Source: Anaerolinea sp.
Lineage (GTDB): Bacteria; Chloroflexota; Anaerolineae; Anaerolineales; Anaerolineaceae
Assembly: GCA_013824385.1 (NCBI GenBank)
Contig: PNNU01000153.1
Span: 1 to 7,620, forward strand
Reading direction: 5' to 3'
Length of the DNA: 7,620 nucleotides
Shown here: positions 1 to 5,685 of the stretch, piece by piece
How positions within the stretch are numbered: the stretch's first letter is position 1
How the letters are laid out: every line of letters begins with the position of its first letter
The notes under the pieces: model-generated
Databases searched by the model: none
What the model saw: the letters and a program-made list of their open reading frames with translations, nothing else
What the model was told of the DNA's origin: nothing
Program-made: the position numbers and the translations under genes

Positions 1-390
1 GTTGCTAGTCTGGTTGAGGTGATGTTCATCGCGGAACTTAAAAACGGACTATTAACCGCCGGACACGATCTTGATCATGTCGAAGGGAATATTTCGCTCA
101 ATGTATCCAACGGCGAAGAACACTACACGGTCATGCGCGGCGAGGACCAGCAGTTGAAAAAAGGGGACCTATACATCTCAGACGAGCAGGGAATTTTATC
201 CGCCATTATTTATGGGCCTGACCAGCGCACTCAAATTACCCCTGAAACCAAAAACGCTCTTTTTACCATCTATGCGCCAGACGGTATCTCCGATGAGGAG
301 GTGGAAAAGCACTTGCTGGATATTTGCGACCTGGTTCAATTGGTCACCCCGGCAGCCAAGGTTGAAATGCTTGAGGTGATTGGGCAATAG
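1..390 (+). CDS. Freestanding B3/B4 tRNA-binding-domain protein, 3' part only
   Basis: The reading frame is open from the first base of the window, so this is the C-terminal 129 residues of a longer gene. An ATG at 22 lies inside the conserved stretch VASLVEVMFIAELKN and is not the true start. The sequence, with the motif LLTAGHDLDHVEG followed by GDLYISDEQGILSAIIYGPD, resembles freestanding proteins built from the B3/B4 domain. In phenylalanyl-tRNA synthetase beta chain that domain holds the editing site. Freestanding versions are usually a little over 200 residues and soluble, so roughly the first 100 are missing here. Their function is not settled; a role in clearing mischarged tRNA or binding an amino acid is only an analogy. 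No membrane segment is visible. The gene converges on the prenyltransferase gene with only 35 bases between the stops. Family recognition is from recalled similarity. Confidence 0.8.
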   Translation, partial: VASLVEVMFIAELKNGLLTAGHDLDHVEGNISLNVSNGEEHYTVMRGEDQQLKKGDLYISDEQGILSAIIYGPDQRTQITPETKNALFTIYAPDGISDEEVEKHLLDICDLVQLVTPAAKVEMLEVIGQ

Positions 391-425
391 TAAGAAATCA
401 GATTTCAGTTCCAAACGATAATCTG

Positions 426-1280
426 TTATTTGATCAACTGCCCCAGCATAAAAGCTGCCACTACCAGCGTCGCACCGATGTATACTCCGCGCATGGCATT
501 GCGTCCTTCAACAGAGGTTTTTGATCTCAGTAATCGGATTGAGAAAAAGACGAGCAGCAGATCAGTGACGCCAATAAAAACCAGATAGCTCCATCCAAAC
601 CAACCGATCACCAGCGGAATAAAGCCAAGCAGGATGACAATACACCAACACATCACGCTCAGGATCGTGGCAAAACGTCTGCCCTTCTTCAACGCTATGG
701 ATCGCGACCCGCGTTTACGGTCGCCTTCCATGTCCATGGCGTCCCCGGCGATCTCTTCACCCAGGTCAATAAAGAAAGCCATTCCTGCAAATACCCAGAT
801 GATCCCGTTCCAGAAGTCCCCGGCAGATATACCGCCCAATAGAAACGTACTTGCCACCGAGAGACACACCATCAGGTTGCCCGGCAGCCCGGATTGTTTA
901 AAGCGCCAGTTGTACAACACTGCGATCACCCAGAGCAAGACCGCCAAACCCAGAACCACAAAGCCAAAATAGAACGCGGCTGCCAGGCCGAGCAGCGACG
1001 TAATTGTGGTCAGCCACAGCGCTTCGCGTTTGCTCACCAGTCCAGAGGGAAGCGGCCTTTCTGGTGCGTTCACCAGGTCCACTTCATAATCGAAATAGTC
1101 ATTCAAAATAATGGCCGAAGCGGAAATAAAAAAAGCACACAGAAAACCAGCCGCCGCAGTGAGCACAGGTGGGAACCTGCCAATTGCCAAAATTTGGCCA
1201 GCTACAACACAAATACCAGCCGCCAATGACAGGTCGGGGCGGAAAAGGCGAATGATTGCTTTGATTTTTATGCCAAACAT
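426..1280 (-). CDS. UbiA-family membrane prenyltransferase (DGGGP-synthase-like)
   Basis: This 284-residue integral membrane protein has many hydrophobic segments, as expected for the roughly eight to nine helices of UbiA enzymes, which transfer a polyprenyl chain from its diphosphate to an acceptor. The first Asp-rich motif is at residues 60-68 (N60, D61, D64, D68), followed by NAPERPLPSG. The second is at 180-187 (D180, D183, D187), followed by RKRGSRSIAL. Both bind magnesium-diphosphate. The NDYFDYEVD..NAPxRPxPSG and MEGDRKRG pattern recalls archaeal-type geranylgeranylglyceryl phosphate geranylgeranyltransferase (DGGGPS) and homogentisate prenyltransferases more than UbiA or MenA proper. 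The acceptor cannot be told from sequence, and no quinone or lipid pathway neighbour is present. Length is normal and both motifs are intact. The ATG at 1280 has no Shine-Dalgarno but sits just behind a perfect TATAAT (see promoter). It is transcribed divergently from the GH4 gene. Confidence 0.88.
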   Translation of the reverse strand: MFGIKIKAIIRLFRPDLSLAAGICVVAGQILAIGRFPPVLTAAAGFLCAFFISASAIILNDYFDYEVDLVNAPERPLPSGLVSKREALWLTTITSLLGLAAAFYFGFVVLGLAVLLWVIAVLYNWRFKQSGLPGNLMVCLSVASTFLLGGISAGDFWNGIIWVFAGMAFFIDLGEEIAGDAMDMEGDRKRGSRSIALKKGRRFATILSVMCWCIVILLGFIPLVIGWFGWSYLVFIGVTDLLLVFFSIRLLRSKTSVEGRNAMRGVYIGATLVVAAFMLGQLIK

Positions 1281-1315
1281 AGGTTAATTATATACATCCA
1301 TTACTCTAATTTCTA
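1280..1315 (-). promoter_or_regulatory. Promoter of the prenyltransferase gene, probably giving a leaderless mRNA
   Basis: On the minus strand a perfect TATAAT lies at 1292-1287. A weak -35 candidate TAGAAA (4 of 6) lies at 1315-1310, with a 17-base spacer. The last base of the -10 box is six bases from the A of the ATG at 1280, so the expected transcription start is that A itself. The bases between box and start codon (ATTAACCT overlapping the box) contain no AGGAG-like sequence. The reading as a leaderless promoter is inferred from spacing. Confidence 0.5.
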
Positions 1316-1349
1316 TTTTCATAAGCTACTTTCATAAATCGTGGTTTAA

Positions 1350-1378
1350 TTGTCTTGAAATAAAAGCATTTCGATAAT
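1350..1378 (+). promoter_or_regulatory. Candidate sigma70-type promoter of the GH4 gene
   Basis: TTGTCT at 1350-1355 and GATAAT at 1373-1378 are separated by exactly 17 bases in the divergent intergenic region. Transcription would begin near 1385, leaving a leader of about 15 bases that still includes the AGGAG at 1389-1393 before the ATG at 1400. The region is AT-rich, so a chance match is possible. Confidence 0.35.
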
Positions 1379-1399
1379 ATTTTCGATCAGGAGCAACCC

Positions 1400-2746
1400 A
1401 TGGAAAAACGCATCGTCTTAATTGGGGCCGGCAGCGCCCAGTTCGGTTATGGAACTATTGGCGACATCTTGCAAAGTCAAGTGTTGCAAAACAGCACCAT
1501 CGTTTTACATGATATCAATCCTGTCACTCTGGCAAAAGTTCAAGAAACGGCTTCTCAGTTTGTAAAAGAAAACAAGCTGCCCTTTACCATCACTGCTACC
1601 ACTAACCGTGCCGAAGCTTTTGCCGGCGCGGACTTTTTGATCATCTCCATTGAAGTGGGCGACCGCTTCAAACTTTGGGAAGAAGACTGGCGCATCCCAC
1701 AGCAGTTTGGCATCAAACAGGTGTACGGTGAGAACGGCGGCCCGGGTGGATTGTTCCATGCCATGCGCATCATTCCTCCTATCCTGGAGATATGCGCGGA
1801 CGCTCAGAAAATCTGTCCACAGGCAACGATCTTTAACTACTCCAACCCCATGAGCCGCATCTGCACTACCGTCCACCGCGCTTTTCCTGATCTGAAATTC
1901 ATCGGCCTTTGCCATGAAATCGCTTCATTGCCAAAATTTTTGCCGCCGGTTCTGGGTGTACCCTACGAGGCTCTGGATATTAAAGCCGCAGGCCTGAACC
2001 ACTTCAGCGTCATCCTCTCTGCTAAATATAAAGAAAACGGTCAAGATGCTTACCCCGATATTCTCGCCAGGGCACCTTACCTTTTCGAGAATATGCCCAA
2101 GATGGAAGCTGTTTACAAGTACGCCAAAGAAACCGGCGCTGTCCCCGAAGCAATCGAAGAACTGATGAAGCTTGAGACTGAAGCCTGGTCTGAACACCGC
2201 CTCTTTAAAGTGATTCTCGAAAAGTTCCATCTATTCCCCATCACCAGTGACAGCCACTTTGGAGAATACATTCAGTGGGCTTATGACACCGTTGACCATA
2301 AGGGAATTCTTGATTTCTTCCGATTCTACAAAGACTTCCTCTCAACCATAGAACCCCACCTTGAATTGAAACTTAAGGAGCGCGTGGTACCCATCATGGA
2401 AGGCATCATTACCGACTCTGGCTATTTCGAAGAAGCAGTCAACCTTCCAAACAACGGACTGATCGCTGACCTACCTGACTGGATTGTGGTGGAAGTGCCC
2501 GCAACGGTTGACAAAAACGGTATCCACGGCATCTCCATGGGGCATTTGCCCAAGGGGTTCGCAGGCCTGTTGATGAACCAGGTGGCCGTCCATGATCTGA
2601 CTGCAGAAGCCATCCTCAAGAAATCCAAGGATTTGGCGCTCCAGGCTCTTCTCGTTGACCCGAATGTCAGCCAGTTTGAAGGCGTGGAAGAAATGTTAAA
2701 TACCATGCTCGATTATCAATCCAAATGGTTGGGGTATTTGCAATAG
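1400..2746 (+). CDS. Glycoside hydrolase family 4 enzyme (alpha-glucosidase/alpha-galactosidase/alpha-glucuronidase type)
   Basis: This 448-residue cytoplasmic protein has the GH4 layout. The N-terminal Rossmann NAD site is IGAGSAQFG at residues 8-16, followed by VYGENGGPGGLFHA (108-121), NYSNPMSRICTTV (146-158), GLCHEIAS (169-176) and AGLNHFS (197-203). GH4 enzymes cleave glycosides by a redox elimination-addition mechanism using NAD and a divalent metal, commonly manganese; Cys171 and His201 occupy the metal-ligand positions. The motif after the cysteine is CHEI. From memory of the family, CHE-type motifs go with unphosphorylated alpha-glucosidases, CHS with alpha-galactosidases, CHG with alpha-glucuronidases, and CDMP or CNVP with the phospho-sugar enzymes. 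An unphosphorylated alpha-glycoside is therefore likely, but the exact sugar is open. AGGAG at 1389-1393 is six bases before the ATG. No sugar transporter is adjacent, so the substrate cannot be read from context. Confidence 0.88.
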   Translation: MEKRIVLIGAGSAQFGYGTIGDILQSQVLQNSTIVLHDINPVTLAKVQETASQFVKENKLPFTITATTNRAEAFAGADFLIISIEVGDRFKLWEEDWRIPQQFGIKQVYGENGGPGGLFHAMRIIPPILEICADAQKICPQATIFNYSNPMSRICTTVHRAFPDLKFIGLCHEIASLPKFLPPVLGVPYEALDIKAAGLNHFSVILSAKYKENGQDAYPDILARAPYLFENMPKMEAVYKYAKETGAVPEAIEELMKLETEAWSEHRLFKVILEKFHLFPITSDSHFGEYIQWAYDTVDHKGILDFFRFYKDFLSTIEPHLELKLKERVVPIMEGIITDSGYFEEAVNLPNNGLIADLPDWIVVEVPATVDKNGIHGISMGHLPKGFAGLLMNQVAVHDLTAEAILKKSKDLALQALLVDPNVSQFEGVEEMLNTMLDYQSKWLGYLQ

Positions 2747-2780
2747 ATCAAATGTGATCATAAATTGATACTTTTTAACA

Positions 2781-2812
2781 ATAAGCTTCTACAAAAATAT
2801 GTAGAAGCTTAT
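2781..2812. other. Perfect 12-bp inverted repeat after the GH4 gene
   Basis: ATAAGCTTCTAC at 2781-2792 and its exact complement GTAGAAGCTTAT at 2801-2812 enclose an 8-base loop. In RNA this would be a stable hairpin 34 bases after the GH4 stop codon. It is not followed by a U-run on either strand, so it is not a textbook intrinsic terminator. It may protect the 3' end of the GH4 transcript, act as an atypical terminator, or be a protein site. Confidence 0.55.
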
Positions 2813-2824
2813 CCTATATATAGG
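2813..2824. promoter_or_regulatory. Palindrome CCTATATATAGG, candidate operator
   Basis: A perfect 12-bp palindrome lies directly after the inverted repeat at 2781-2812 and 85 bases before the STAS-like gene. Its 10-bp core CTATATATAG also occurs at 7607-7616, upstream of the padR gene in this window. A shared regulator is an inference; alternating TA sequence is also prone to arise by chance in AT-rich intergenic DNA. Confidence 0.3.
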
Positions 2825-2909
2825 GTTGTAAGTTATCCTTTAACTCGGATAGAATGAAATAAGCATATTTTTGATACTCTTATAGTTAGGCTGATACTAG
2901 GAGAGAAAA

Positions 2910-3311
2910 ATGAGTGCCAAGATCATTTTTGACAGCCCATATGCAACATTGTGGTATCACCCAGAAAACAAGATTCTCCACCATAAATTTCACAAGAATC
3001 TTTATGGCCAGGATTACCGTGATTTTTTCTTGTTAGGAACTCAAACGCTAAAAGAGCATGGCGCGCAGAAATGGCTCTCAGATGACCAGGGCAATTCCTT
3101 AGCAGGAAAAGAAGAACTTCTTTGGGGCAAAGAAGTCTGGTTTCCAAAAACGATCGAAGCCGGGTGGAAATATTGGGCTATTGTTCAACCCAAGAATACA
3201 CTTGGACAACTAATTATGGAAAAATTGGTGAAAGAGTTTAGCTCTCAAGGTATTGAAGCCAGATATTTTACTGATATCGCCGTAGCCTTTCAGTGGTTGG
3301 AAAGTATTTGA
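2910..3311 (+). CDS. Small SpoIIAA/STAS-SEC14-like protein of unknown function
   Basis: This 133-residue soluble protein has no signal peptide or membrane segment. The order of segments recalls the small STAS/SEC14-like (SpoIIAA-like) proteins found singly in many bacteria: a first strand pair (SPYATLWYHPENKILHHKF, residues 9-27), a helix, a strand ending KWLSDDQGN (54-62), the EVWFPKTIEAGWKYWAIVQP segment (75-94), and the ending ARYFTDIAVAFQWLES (117-132), which matches the usual YFxDxxxAxxWL finish. The resemblance is one of pattern and length. No phosphorylatable serine of anti-sigma antagonists can be assigned with confidence. AGGAG at 2899-2903 is six bases from the ATG. TTGATA at 2871-2876 and GATACT at 2893-2898 (16-base spacer) could be a promoter, but it would leave almost no leader; TATAGT at 2881-2886 is another -10 candidate. 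The aldo/keto reductase follows 66 bases later on the same strand. Confidence 0.7.
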   Translation: MSAKIIFDSPYATLWYHPENKILHHKFHKNLYGQDYRDFFLLGTQTLKEHGAQKWLSDDQGNSLAGKEELLWGKEVWFPKTIEAGWKYWAIVQPKNTLGQLIMEKLVKEFSSQGIEARYFTDIAVAFQWLESI

Positions 3312-3335
3312 ATTAGCATTTCTCAACGAATAATA
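3308..3335 (+). promoter_or_regulatory. Weak candidate promoter for the aldo/keto reductase
   Basis: TTGAAT at 3308-3313, overlapping the stop codon of the upstream gene, and AATAAT at 3330-3335 are separated by 16 bases. A start near 3342 would give a leader of about 36 bases before the ATG at 3378. The whole 66-base gap is very AT-rich, so read-through from the STAS-like gene remains equally possible. Confidence 0.22.
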
Positions 3336-3377
3336 CATTTTTCATTTATTGAAATTTGATATTATAAGGAGTCAATT

Positions 3378-4361
3378 ATGCAATATCGTGAATTGGGAAG
3401 AACTGGTTATAAAGTCTCAGCCCTGAGTTTTGGAGCCTGGGCTATCGGCGGAACCTGGGGGCCTGTGGATGAAGCGGAATCCCTTTCAGCATTACACCGA
3501 TCCATCGAATTGGGTGTCAATTTCTTTGACACGGCTGATGTCTACGGAGACGGCTTGAGCGAAAGATTGCTAGCCAAATTGAAAAAAGAAACCCGCGAGA
3601 CAATTTATATCGCCACCAAAGCCGGCAGGCGCCTTGACCCGCATACAGCAGATGGCTACAACCGCGCCAACTTGACCTCTTTTGTGGAGCGCAGTTTGAA
3701 GAATTTGGATACAGAAGCGCTTGACTTGCTCCAACTGCATTGCCCGCCCACCGATGTTTATTACCGACCAGAAGTATTCGGTGTGCTGGATGATCTCACC
3801 AAAGCCGGCAAGATCCGCAATTATGGCGTTAGTGTCGAAAAAGTGGAAGAAGCACTCAAAGCCATTGAATATCCAAATGTGCAAACCGTGCAGATTATCT
3901 TCAACATGTTCCGCTTGCGGCCAACTGAATTGTTGTTTGAACAGGTACTCAAACACAAAGTCGGCATTCTGGCGCGCGTGCCTTTGGCCTCGGGAATGCT
4001 GACCGGCAAGATGAAAGTCAACACCAGTTTTTCAAAAGACGACCACCGCGCTTTCAATCGTCATGGTGAAGCTTTTGACCGCGGTGAAACCTTCTCAGGT
4101 GTTGATTACAACCTTGGCCTTGAGGCAGTGGAAGAAGTAAAAAAAATCTGCCCTCTTGGCATGAGCATGGTACAGTTTGCCCTGCGCTGGATATTGATGT
4201 TCGACGCCGTAACATGTGCCATCCCCGGCGCCAAGCGCCCCGCACAGGCGAATGAAAACTTCAGCGCCGCGGACCTACCTGCCCTTTCCGCAGAGACCAT
4301 GCAAAAAGTACACGAGATTTATGACCGCTACATTCGTGAAGGGGTGCACCACCTCTGGTAA
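3378..4361 (+). CDS. Aldo/keto reductase
   Basis: This 327-residue cytoplasmic NAD(P)H-dependent oxidoreductase has the (beta/alpha)8 fold that reduces aldehydes or ketones, or oxidises the matching alcohols. It opens with the family start MQYRELGRTGYKVSALSFGAW. The catalytic tetrad is complete: Asp51 and Tyr56 in DTADVYG (51-57), Lys81 in IATKAG and His121 in LQLHCP. The cofactor-phosphate loop near the C-terminus is IPGAKRPAQANEN (282-294), the usual IPGxxxxxxxxEN pattern. Length is normal. The type resembles the L-glyceraldehyde-3-phosphate reductase/YajO-like and general stress AKRs, but the substrate cannot be named. AAGGAG at 3366-3371 is six bases from the ATG. A strong hairpin 12 bases after the stop closes the unit. 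The GH4 enzyme upstream could suggest sugar metabolism, but the two are separated by another gene and a hairpin, so I give that little weight. Confidence 0.92.
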   Translation: MQYRELGRTGYKVSALSFGAWAIGGTWGPVDEAESLSALHRSIELGVNFFDTADVYGDGLSERLLAKLKKETRETIYIATKAGRRLDPHTADGYNRANLTSFVERSLKNLDTEALDLLQLHCPPTDVYYRPEVFGVLDDLTKAGKIRNYGVSVEKVEEALKAIEYPNVQTVQIIFNMFRLRPTELLFEQVLKHKVGILARVPLASGMLTGKMKVNTSFSKDDHRAFNRHGEAFDRGETFSGVDYNLGLEAVEEVKKICPLGMSMVQFALRWILMFDAVTCAIPGAKRPAQANENFSAADLPALSAETMQKVHEIYDRYIREGVHHLW

Positions 4362-4373
4362 AAATTTTCTTCT

Positions 4374-4413
4374 CACACACACCTCCTGAAAGACCTTGGA
4401 GGTGTGTGTGTTT
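4374..4413 (+). terminator. Likely intrinsic terminator after the aldo/keto reductase
   Basis: CACACACACCTCC at 4374-4386 pairs perfectly with GGAGGTGTGTGTG at 4398-4410, giving a 13-bp GC-rich stem with an 11-base loop. It is followed by TTTAAAT and, further on, by T-runs at 4426-4430 and 4434-4442. The U-tract right after the stem is short, but stem strength and position 12 bases after the stop codon favour a terminator. The remaining 190 bases to the ferritin gene show no convincing gene. Confidence 0.75.
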
Positions 4414-4603
4414 AAATGATATAAGTTTTTGAGTTTTTTTTTAGGACATAGATAGCTAATTTCCATTACGATAAACCTGTGAAGTTCCTTGAGAGGGATT
4501 TTCAAGATTAGTATGGAAGGCAAGAGGCTAACTTAATAACTTAAATTCCTAACCATCCTTTCCAACGGAACCATACAAAAACATAGCCAAGAAGGAAGAA
4601 AAT

Positions 4604-4912
4604 ATGCCTCAGTTTAGTTCGCCCTTTTCAGGGAACGCAAATACTCGTAAGCTGACAAGTGAAGAGCTTATTCGAGCCATTCGATTCACTGTATCAGCCG
4701 AATTTGAAGCCACTCAAATGTATGTGCAGCTTGCCGAGTCAATTGACAATAAGCTGGCTGAAAAAGTGCTCAAAGAAATTGCCAACGAAGAGCTTGTGCA
4801 TGTCGGAGAATTACTTCGGTTGCTGCGAGAACTTGCACCAAATGAAGAAAAATTTTATGCCGCCGGCGCTAAAGAAGTGGAAGCAAAAATCTTGCAATTG
4901 AAACAATCCTAA
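4604..4912 (+). CDS. Demi-ferritin (two-helix ferritin-like / rubrerythrin-family protein)
   Basis: This 102-residue protein is predicted to be two long helices, half of a ferritin four-helix bundle, so it should act as a dimer or higher oligomer with a di-iron site between subunits. Helix 1 (about 18-47) carries Glu33 and Glu35 in [10 protein letters not shown]. Helix 2 (about 50-77) carries Glu62, Glu63 and His66 in [10 protein letters not shown], the ExxH ligand pair of the family. The opening [25 protein letters not shown] matches small ferritin-like proteins related to the encapsulin cargo FLP of Thermotoga. No encapsulin gene is in the window, and the C-terminus ([12 protein letters not shown]) shows no obvious cargo-loading tail, so it may act free in the cytoplasm. 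The likely role is iron oxidation and storage or peroxide protection. AAGGA at 4592-4596 precedes the ATG. The FeSOD gene follows after 22 bases, suggesting one operon. Confidence 0.82.
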   Translation: MPQFSSPFSGNANTRKLTSEELIRAIRFTVSAEFEATQMYVQLAESIDNKLAEKVLKEIANEELVHVGELLRLLRELAPNEEKFYAAGAKEVEAKILQLKQS

Positions 4913-4934
4913 GTCAATTTTTCAGGAGATAAAA

Positions 4935-5576
4935 ATGCCAAATAGCGACATCAGCAATCCTTCCAACCTGCTGAGAGCAGCTTCTTCAATTGCTCTCCCT
5001 GCTTTGCCATTCTCTGAAAATGCGCTTGAACCGATAATTTCTGCTAAAACTTTATCTTTTCATTATGGCAAACACCATAAAGCTTATGTGGATAATTTGA
5101 ACAAACTAATTTCAGGAACTGATTACTCAGAATTATCCCTCGAAAAGATAATAGCCAGCACATACGATCGCCCTGAAAGAATATCCATTTTCAATAATGC
5201 GTCTCAAATATGGAATCACAGCTTCTATTGGAACAGTTTAAGAGGAAAAGGGGGCGGATCACTACCGCCGGAACTAAAAACTCTGATCGATTCCTCGTTT
5301 GGAAGTGTTGCCGAATGTAAAAAAGCGCTTGCCGAAGCCGCTCTTTCTCAATTTGGCAGTGGTTGGGCTTGGCTGGTCATCGATGGTGGTCAATTAAAGG
5401 TTACAAATACCGCCAATGCGGATTCTCCGTTGACTACCACGATGAAGCCTCTTCTCACTATTGATGTCTGGGAGCACGCCTATTATCTGGATTATCAGAA
5501 TCGTCGAGTGGATTATGTCAATGCTCTACTCGACAATTTGATTAATTGGGATTTTGCCTTGCAAAACCTCAGTTAA
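4935..5576 (+). CDS. sodB: Superoxide dismutase, iron type
   Basis: This 213-residue enzyme dismutates superoxide to oxygen and hydrogen peroxide. The metal ligands are His43 (SFHYGKHH), His95 (IWNHSFYW), Asp177 and His181 (DVWEHAYY). Gln91, four residues before His95, together with Ala162 in TANADSP is the FeSOD arrangement, since MnSODs have Gly at the first site and Gln at the second; iron preference is inferred from this. Compared with E. coli SodB the protein has about 19 extra N-terminal residues ending at [19 protein letters not shown] at 4924-4928 sits six bases before this ATG, so the longer form is probably real. The extension is not hydrophobic enough for a clear signal peptide. 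The gene follows the demi-ferritin gene by 22 bases; their pairing points to joint control of superoxide, peroxide and iron. A hairpin separates it from the hydrolase downstream. Confidence 0.93.
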   Translation: MPNSDISNPSNLLRAASSIALPALPFSENALEPIISAKTLSFHYGKHHKAYVDNLNKLISGTDYSELSLEKIIASTYDRPERISIFNNASQIWNHSFYWNSLRGKGGGSLPPELKTLIDSSFGSVAECKKALAEAALSQFGSGWAWLVIDGGQLKVTNTANADSPLTTTMKPLLTIDVWEHAYYLDYQNRRVDYVNALLDNLINWDFALQNLS

Positions 5577-5624
5577 TGACGATTGGTGATTATTGGTAGA
5601 GGTTTTATGTCTTTATTGGTTGAA

Positions 5625-5662
5625 TTGGCAGCCAGGCATAGTCATCGATGCCTGGTTGCCAA
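5625..5662. other. 15-bp intergenic hairpin between sodB and the hydrolase gene
   Basis: TTGGCAGCCAGGCAT at 5625-5639 pairs with ATGCCTGGTTGCCAA at 5648-5662 along all 15 positions, with one G-U wobble and an 8-base loop. No U-run follows on either strand, so it is not a standard intrinsic terminator. Its place between two same-strand genes, ending 13 bases before the AGGAG of the hydrolase, fits an mRNA-stabilising or processing hairpin that sets different expression of the two genes. That role is inferred. Confidence 0.55.
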
Positions 5663-5685
5663 ACGAGTAACCTTCAGGAGAAAAA

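Noticed and set aside
394..425. Short dyads (GAAAT/ATTTC and CAGATT/AATCTG) between the convergent B3/B4 and prenyltransferase genes
   Set aside because: The stems are only five to six pairs, overlap each other and lack GC content or a proper U-tract, so a terminator call is not supported.
634..1229. Two plus-strand frames of about 110 residues inside the prenyltransferase gene
   Set aside because: They are low-quality proteins antisense to an intact UbiA sequence with conserved motifs.
1505..1915. 136-residue open frame on the minus strand inside the GH4 gene
   Set aside because: It lies fully antisense to a clear GH4 coding region, has no recognisable domain and no ribosome site worth noting.
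4275..4523. 82-residue minus-strand frame across the end of the reductase and its terminator
   Set aside because: It is antisense to the reductase C-terminus and the terminator hairpin, with no family resemblance.
4560..4570. TTCC-AAC-GGAA dyad upstream of the demi-ferritin gene as a Fur or PerR box
   Set aside because: It has four-base arms only and does not match a Fur or PerR consensus. No convincing metal-regulator site was found.
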